From CAVPLU01 sp050012535 (GTDB lineage Archaea; Thermoproteota; Bathyarchaeia; 40CM-2-53-6): 18,626 nucleotides of DNA. Every line of letters begins with the position of its first letter. Position 1 is the stretch's first letter. The stretch is from the NCBI GenBank assembly GCA_050012535.1, contig JBEKGZ010000024.1, forward strand, positions 1 to 18,626, given 5' to 3'. Shown piece by piece: positions 15,460 through 18,626 of the stretch. A model generated the notes under the pieces. That model had not been told where the DNA came from and made no database searches. It was given only the letters and a program-made list of their open reading frames with translations. A program made the position numbers and the translations under genes.

Positions 15460-15759
15460 TTGGTCACTATGGAAGAGATCGTGAAAGCGCTCAAGGAATG
15501 CTATGATCCTGAAATCCCTGTGAATGTCTGGGACCTAGGCCTAATCTACGACGTGAACGTAGACGGAGACAACGTACACGTGAAGATGACCCTCACCGCG
15601 CCCGGCTGCCCTATGCACACATTCATCTCAAGAGAGGTCAAAGAGAAACTGCAAAGCATCAGCGGAGTTAAGGAAGCAACTGTAGAGGTAGTCTGGGATC
15701 CACCGTGGAGCCCCGACAAGATGAGCCCCGACGCCAAAGTCCAACTAGGCATCCAATAA
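15460..15759 (+). CDS. DUF59/MIP18 family iron-sulfur assembly protein
   Basis: Small protein of 99 residues of the MIP18/SufT/PaaD-like group linked to Fe-S cluster assembly or delivery. Signatures are CYDPEIPVNVWDLGLIYDV and LTAPGCPM, with the conserved cysteine at residue 50. It is a homologue of the N-terminal domain of the Mrp protein encoded just upstream: both begin MVT, and both have the cysteine at position 50. Three starts are possible. The TTG at 15460 is preferred because GGAGGTGA (15447-15454) lies 5 bases before it; GTG at 15451 would overlap this site and ATG at 15469 would be distant. A conserved tail (VVWDPPWSPDKMSPDAK) is usual for the family. Confidence 0.88.
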   Translation: MVTMEEIVKALKECYDPEIPVNVWDLGLIYDVNVDGDNVHVKMTLTAPGCPMHTFISREVKEKLQSISGVKEATVEVVWDPPWSPDKMSPDAKVQLGIQ

Positions 15760-15819
15760 GCGACGCAATACATGTTGCTGTAGAGCACTTGTGAACAGAA
15801 TGGCAAGCGCGCCGTGTTG

Positions 15820-15984
15820 CTACTTGGCTCCGAGTTCACGTTTCTTCCAGCGAAGATTGTGGCCTCTGCACTTTCTACAGTATGTGGCCGCTTTCGCGTT
15901 TCTTGCTCCGCAATCTCGACACACTTTGTAGTGTAGTCTATGCGCTTGCGCGAGCTGTTTCTTGAATACGTCCGTTATCGGCAA
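15820..15984 (-). CDS. rpl40e: Large subunit ribosomal protein L40e
   Basis: Zinc-ribbon ribosomal protein of 54 residues, basic and short as in other archaea. The zinc site is CRDCGARN followed by YCRKCRG, and the end LRWKKRELGAK matches the usual L40e tail. The start is uncertain: TTG at 15984 gives the family-typical MPITD opening, while an in-frame TTG at 16008 would add eight residues and lies close to where transcription should start from the TATA-like box at 16027-16034. It converges on the DUF59 gene (60 bases apart) and diverges from the uracil-DNA glycosylase gene. Its presence is one of the clear archaeal markers in the window. Confidence 0.88.
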   Translation of the reverse strand: MPITDVFKKQLAQAHRLHYKVCRDCGARNAKAATYCRKCRGHNLRWKKRELGAK

Positions 15985-16026
15985 CGTTGAATCGCCTTGA
16001 GGCTTCAAGCCTAAAGCCGGGGGCTC

Positions 16027-16034
16027 AAATATAT
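16027..16034. promoter_or_regulatory. Shared AT-rich TATA-like box between L40e and uracil-DNA glycosylase
   Basis: AAATATAT reads as a TATA-like box on both strands. On the minus strand it lies about 24 bases before the TTG at 16008; on the plus strand it predicts a start of transcription near 16058, leaving a short leader before the ATG at 16081. No other AT-rich stretch is seen in the gap, so both genes may use it. Confidence 0.4.
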
Positions 16035-16080
16035 CTTGTGCGAGCCTCTTTCAAACCGTCCCCACCAGGGAGTCGACAAG

Positions 16081-16695
16081 ATGAGCAGTAACGCCGAGTC
16101 GAGTATTCGAGAGCTCCATGAAAGGATCCTGACATGCACACTCTGCCCGCTCTGTGAGGGTAGGCACAAGGCGGTTCCCGGCGAGGGACCTGCGAACGCG
16201 AAGACGATATTCATAGGCGAAGGACCGGGCCGACAAGAGGACCTCGAAGGTCGCCCCTTCGTCGGTCGAGCCGGAAAGTTCCTAGATGAATGCCTAGAAT
16301 CGATCGACCTCCAGCGAGAACAAGTCTTCATCACGAATATCGTCAAATGTCGTCCCACCGAGAAGGCGGGCAATTGGGTCAAAGATCGAAAACCAGCCAC
16401 GGAAGAGATGGCGGCCTGCAAACCATACATGGACAAGCAGATCGAGCTTCTCAAACCAGAAGTCATCTGCACGCTCGGGGATACAGCGCGATCACAGATC
16501 TTCAAACGATTCGGCTTGGAAGAGGACACGATCGGACATTTGCACGGAAGGCTGTTTCTGGCTGGGAGTGTAAGGGTCGTGCCTCTATATCACCCAGCGG
16601 CGGCGTTGTACGACAACAGCCTACGACAGATAATCATGATTGACTTCCAAATTCTCCGTCGGGTGCTGTCGCAGAGTCGGCTCACAAACATCTAA
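16081..16695 (+). CDS. udg: Uracil-DNA glycosylase, family 4 (Fe-S type)
   Basis: DNA repair enzyme of 204 residues that removes uracil from DNA, with a 4Fe-4S cluster. Likely cluster ligands are Cys19 and Cys22 (CTLC), Cys90 (VKCRP) and Cys113 (AACKP), in the family-4 spacing. The catalytic motif A is FIGEGPGRQEDLEGRPFVGRAG (about 44-65) and the second motif is HPAAAL at 171-176. An extra cysteine, Cys25, follows the first pair. The region after KCRP is slightly longer than usual. The ATG at 16081 is chosen over upstream GTG/TTG codons because the family starts shortly before the first cysteine pair; GGGAG lies 7 bases before it. It is 41 bases before a tRNA gene. Confidence 0.92.
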   Translation: MSSNAESSIRELHERILTCTLCPLCEGRHKAVPGEGPANAKTIFIGEGPGRQEDLEGRPFVGRAGKFLDECLESIDLQREQVFITNIVKCRPTEKAGNWVKDRKPATEEMAACKPYMDKQIELLKPEVICTLGDTARSQIFKRFGLEEDTIGHLHGRLFLAGSVRVVPLYHPAAALYDNSLRQIIMIDFQILRRVLSQSRLTNI

Positions 16696-16736
16696 AACAT
16701 AGATCAGCGAGAGAAACGCGGGTAACTCACCTGTAT

Positions 16737-16838
16737 GGGCCGGTAGTCCAGCCCGGTTTAGTGACGCTGCCCTCACATCCTACGCATGAACGGTGAGAAC
16801 GGCAGAGGTCGAGGGTTCAAATCCCTCCCGGCCCACCA
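16737..16838 (+). tRNA. tRNA-Val(CAC) with 22-base intron and encoded CCA
   Basis: Acceptor stem GGGCCGG (16737-16743) pairs with CCGGCCC (16828-16834), then discriminator A and encoded CCA (16836-16838). The D arm includes GTC/GAC pairing. The anticodon stem CTGCC (16767-16771) pairs with GGCAG (16801-16805). The T arm GAGGG-TTCAAAT-CCCTC is perfect. Between the anticodon stem halves are 29 bases instead of 7; removing 16778-16799 leaves loop CTCACAC, anticodon CAC, reading the valine codon GTG. The acceptor and anticodon sequences resemble archaeal tRNA-Val. The insertion is at the canonical 37/38 site. Confidence 0.92.
16778..16799 (+). other. Bulge-helix-bulge intron in tRNA-Val
   Basis: The precursor forms a bulge-helix-bulge: anticodon stem CTGCC/GGCAG, a central 4-bp helix CTCA (16772-16775) with TGAG (16794-16797), a 3-base bulge CAT on one side and AAC on the other. 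Cutting after the second base of each bulge releases 22 bases. The intron-side helix looks weak. This is the archaeal splicing-endonuclease motif. Confidence 0.8.
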
Positions 16839-16877
16839 GCCTACCCGACGACGACGAAACGCCTCTGCCATGAGGGT

Positions 16878-17996
16878 TCAAGTTACGATGCCCGCATCAA
16901 TGAAAATTCTCTTCTCCCGTGTTTCTCGTTTTGATGTGGGTTGGCTGATTCGTTCTAGCCTCCTAATCTTGTTTTCGAAGAGTTCTGGCCTCAGGCCGCG
17001 GTATTGGTTTTGATGGTTGAGGACGTGGTAGATGGTGACGAGCATCTTGCGGGCGACGGCGACGACGGCTCGATTGTGTCCTCGACGGTTTGCGATTCGA
17101 CGATAGAATTGGTTGAGTCTTGGGTCGTGGCGTGCGGCGTGTTGGGCGGCTTCGATGAGGATCCAGCGGATGTGGCTGTTTCCTTCTCTTGTGATCGGTC
17201 CATGTGTTGTGTGGTTGCCGGATTGACGTGTGCTGGGTGCGAGGCCTGCGTAGCTGGCAAGCTTCTTCGGCGACGAGAATCTGGCTATCGGACCGATTTC
17301 GTTGATGAGGAGCATGGCGCTGTAGTAGTCGATGCCTGTGAATTCCATCAATAGCTTGGCCTCAGGGTTCGTGATGGCTGATGACGCGATCGTTTCGGTT
17401 AGTCTGTCGATGGAATGATTCAGGCTTGTGACCTGTTCCAGGTTGACTTCTAGGAGTATTCGGTCGCCAGCGGGTAGTTCCAGTTTGGAGAGCCATTCTA
17501 GGCCGTGTTTGCCGAAGAGGTCAGTGTACGGGGATTTGTAGGCGTGTTTGTCGAGGAGTGTGTGGATGCGGTTTTTGATGATTGTGCGGAGTTGGGTTAG
17601 GCGTGCTCGTTCGCGTATGATGCTTCTTTGTGCGCGGATCTGTGGGGGTGGGACGTAGCTTGCTGAGAGTAGGTTGGCGCGTAGGAGATCGGCGAGTATT
17701 CGTGCGTCGAGTTTGTCTGTTTTGATCTTCGCCTCAGCGATCATTCGGGTCTTTTTGGGGTTGGTGAGTGTGACGTGGATGTGTTCGTTTTCGAGGCGGT
17801 TGTAGATTGGGATCCAGAGGTTGCCTGTGGATTCGATGGCAACTTGGACTTCTGGGTAGGCTTTGAGGTGTGTGATGAGTTCTTCGTGGCCGTGTGGGTT
17901 GTTCTGGAACGCGAATTCTTCTAGGATTCTTCCTTCCTGCGTCTTTACGCATGCGACGCAGCGGGTTTTATGGGCGTCTAGTCCTACACTATTCAT
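16878..17996 (-). CDS. IS110 family transposase (DEDD recombinase)
   Basis: Full-length transposase of 372 residues. The N-terminal RuvC-like DEDD domain has all four acidic residues: Asp7 in GLDAHK, Glu55 in AIESTG, and Asp94 and Asp97 in TDKLDA. A helical middle region (about 115-200) follows, then the C-terminal domain with FTGIDYYSAMLLINEIG, FSSPKKLASYAGLAPSTRQSG and TREGNSHIRWILIEAA; the serine in RQSG (259) is the likely nucleophile of this family. Recent work shows IS110 enzymes use a bridge RNA made from the element's noncoding end. No stop or frameshift breaks the gene, so it may be active. ATG at 17996 is the family-typical start (MNSVGLDAHK). Confidence 0.95.
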   Translation of the reverse strand: MNSVGLDAHKTRCVACVKTQEGRILEEFAFQNNPHGHEELITHLKAYPEVQVAIESTGNLWIPIYNRLENEHIHVTLTNPKKTRMIAEAKIKTDKLDARILADLLRANLLSASYVPPPQIRAQRSIIRERARLTQLRTIIKNRIHTLLDKHAYKSPYTDLFGKHGLEWLSKLELPAGDRILLEVNLEQVTSLNHSIDRLTETIASSAITNPEAKLLMEFTGIDYYSAMLLINEIGPIARFSSPKKLASYAGLAPSTRQSGNHTTHGPITREGNSHIRWILIEAAQHAARHDPRLNQFYRRIANRRGHNRAVVAVARKMLVTIYHVLNHQNQYRGLRPELFENKIRRLERISQPTSKRETREKRIFIDAGIVT

Positions 17997-18043
17997 GGGG
18001 GTTCGGTATGCCTCCTATGTGTTGGCTGGCCTACAGCGACATG

Positions 18044-18055
18044 CATCAATTCGAG
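18044..18055. repeat. Direct repeat CATCAATTCGAG, copy 1
   Basis: First copy of a 12-base direct repeat upstream of the IS110 transposase, followed at once by CTTCCA. It lies in the loop of the stem 18034-18040/18087-18093. The second copy is at 18162-18173. Confidence 0.8.
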
Positions 18056-18161
18056 CTTCCACACGTCGTGGAGCCCAGTTCGAGTAGTCGCTGAGTCTGA
18101 ACCCATTCACCAGACGAGCCGTCAGGCGGCTCAGCGGGCATCTCGGGCTTGGCCGGCCACA

Positions 18162-18173
18162 CATCAATTCGAG
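18162..18173. repeat. Direct repeat CATCAATTCGAG, copy 2
   Basis: Second copy, 118 bases from the first. Here CTTCCA does not follow directly but comes 18 bases later, after a second GAG (GAGCTTCCA at 18189-18197), as if the longer repeat had been opened by an insertion flanked by GAG. Confidence 0.8.
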
Positions 18174-18220
18174 AAGCTAGTTAGAAGAGAGCTTCCAGGC
18201 GCCGAGAATTTTCATCTCGA

Positions 18221-18398
18221 CACCAAGATACCCACACACACTTTGCTTTGTCTCTAACCGTCTAACACCCCACATTTTCCAGTGAACCATAGTAGAAGAA
18301 AGGCGGAAACGTTTATTTTTGATTTAGAAGTGTGCCGTAAACCGTCAGAAATGACGTAAAACGAAACGAGGCCGCTAGCCCTCGGCACCAGCCGGTGC
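18221..18398. other. Intergenic stretch between IS110 and the cyclase gene
   Basis: No gene is seen. It contains an AT-rich stretch at 18310-18326 that on the minus strand could act as a TATA-like box toward the insertion sequence, and a GC hairpin GCACC-AGCC-GGTGC at 18385-18398 directly after the cyclase stop, which may help end or protect that transcript. Confidence 0.4.
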
Positions 18399-18626
18399 TT
18401 AGCGGTGTAAGGAGATGCTGTAAACTTCTAATGGGAATTGCAGGTTCTTGAGTTCCTGTTGCCCAAGATCTATGATCTCGTAGTCGATCTTGTTCCAGAC
18501 CTGATCGTAGACTTGACGTGAGATGCATATGCCGCCCGGCTCAGCCAGCGGCTCGATTCTGGATGCAATGTTAACGGCATCTCCGTAAACATCACCGCCT
18601 CGATAGATCACATCGCCAACATGAAT
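18399..18626 (-). CDS. Class III adenylate/guanylate cyclase, C-terminal part, cut by window edge
   Basis: The frame is open through the right edge, so the N-terminus is missing; 75 residues are visible. They match the end of a class III nucleotide cyclase catalytic domain: GDVIYRGGDVYGDAVNIASRIE, with the Asn and Arg of NIASR that stabilise the transition state in this family, then PGGICISRQVYDQV and the final strand DLGQQELKNLQFPLEVYSI. The protein stops right after the catalytic domain, whereas many prokaryotic relatives continue into TPR repeats. An internal GTG at 18611 is not the start. The product would make cAMP or cGMP; which one cannot be seen here because the base-selecting residues lie outside the window. 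Confidence 0.88.
   Translation of the reverse strand: MHVGDVIYRGGDVYGDAVNIASRIEPLAEPGGICISRQVYDQVWNKIDYEIIDLGQQELKNLQFPLEVYSISLHR

Larger units (their letters stand above)
18030..18200 (-). ncRNA. Candidate IS110 bridge RNA region
   Basis: In the IS110 subgroup the guide (bridge) RNA is encoded between one element end and the transposase start. Here that stretch has strong stems: CAGCGAC 18034-18040 with GTCGCTG 18087-18093, enclosing TCCAC 18058-18062 with GTGGA 18068-18072; GAGCCG 18116-18121 with CGGCTC 18127-18132; and the 10-base palindrome TGGCCGGCCA 18150-18159. A 12-base direct repeat, one copy inside the first stem-loop and one toward the outer end, fits a guide matching the element's own end. 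Strand and limits are inferred from the transposase. Confidence 0.45.
16840..18220 (-). mobile_element. IS110-family insertion sequence (ends approximate)
   Basis: An intact IS110-type transposase gene with about 200 bases of structured noncoding DNA upstream of it. The exact ends cannot be fixed: these elements make no long target duplication and often lack terminal inverted repeats. A 12-bp perfect inverted repeat, ATGAAAATTCTC at 16900-16911 and its complement at 18204-18215, brackets most of the element. The left boundary must lie between the tRNA end (16838) and the transposase stop or just inside it; the right one probably near 18160-18220. The coding strand is CA-rich, unlike neighbouring genes, which supports transfer. 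Confidence 0.75.

Noticed and set aside
13913..16012. GGCTTCAAGCC palindrome at 13914-13924 and again at 16001-16011 as a shared operator
   Set aside because: An 11-base match in a window of this size is expected many times by chance, and the two sites have unrelated positions relative to genes.
1..18626. CRISPR arrays, rRNA genes or a phage/defence cluster
   Set aside because: No regularly spaced repeats, rRNA sequence, integrase or recognised defence genes were seen; the only mobile element is the IS110 insertion.

Overview
This 18.6 kb window is archaeal chromosomal DNA of medium GC content. Several things point to Archaea: an archaeal-type aspartyl-tRNA synthetase, a Tfx-family regulator, a zinc-ribbon L40e ribosomal protein, a tRNA with a bulge-helix-bulge intron, and TATA-like boxes about 24-31 bases before start codons (leaderless or nearly leaderless transcripts). 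The mix with succinyl-CoA synthetase, biotin carboxyltransferases and a class III nucleotide cyclase fits a TACK-type archaeon such as Nitrososphaeria or Bathyarchaeia, but that placement is only a guess.

Layout. Bases 1-3257 hold the end of sucC, then sucD and aspS, tightly packed. A leaderless Tfx gene follows (3325-3753). Bases 3957-7507 carry an operon for an acyl-CoA carboxyltransferase, an oxaloacetate/pyruvate carboxyltransferase and a biotin carrier. This is the part list of a transcarboxylase (12S/5S/1.3S), with no biotin carboxylase nearby; with SucCD it suggests succinate/propionate/pyruvate interconversion. Bases 7734-8921 hold a class I aminotransferase interrupted by an in-frame TAA just before its PLP lysine codon. 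An APC transporter follows on the minus strand (9291-10904), with a probable broken small membrane-protein gene beyond its end.

Bases 11094-12853 encode a nucleotidyltransferase-fold protein and a metallophosphoesterase, coupled by overlap or near overlap. A PuuE/allantoinase-like deacetylase-fold protein is at 12957-13850. Next comes about 450 bp with many hairpins (13851-14302), whose G-U pairs favour a plus-strand structured RNA. Then come an Mrp/NBP35-type Fe-S carrier ATPase with a fused DUF59 domain and a separate DUF59/MIP18 protein. L40e (minus) and a family 4 uracil-DNA glycosylase (plus) diverge from one AT-rich promoter.

The right end holds an intron-containing tRNA-Val(CAC), an apparently intact IS110-family element with a structured, repeat-containing region upstream of the transposase (candidate bridge RNA), and the C-terminal end of a class III adenylate/guanylate cyclase cut by the window edge. 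The most interesting items are the interrupted aminotransferase, the transcarboxylase-like operon, the 13.9-14.3 kb candidate RNA, and the IS110 noncoding end.
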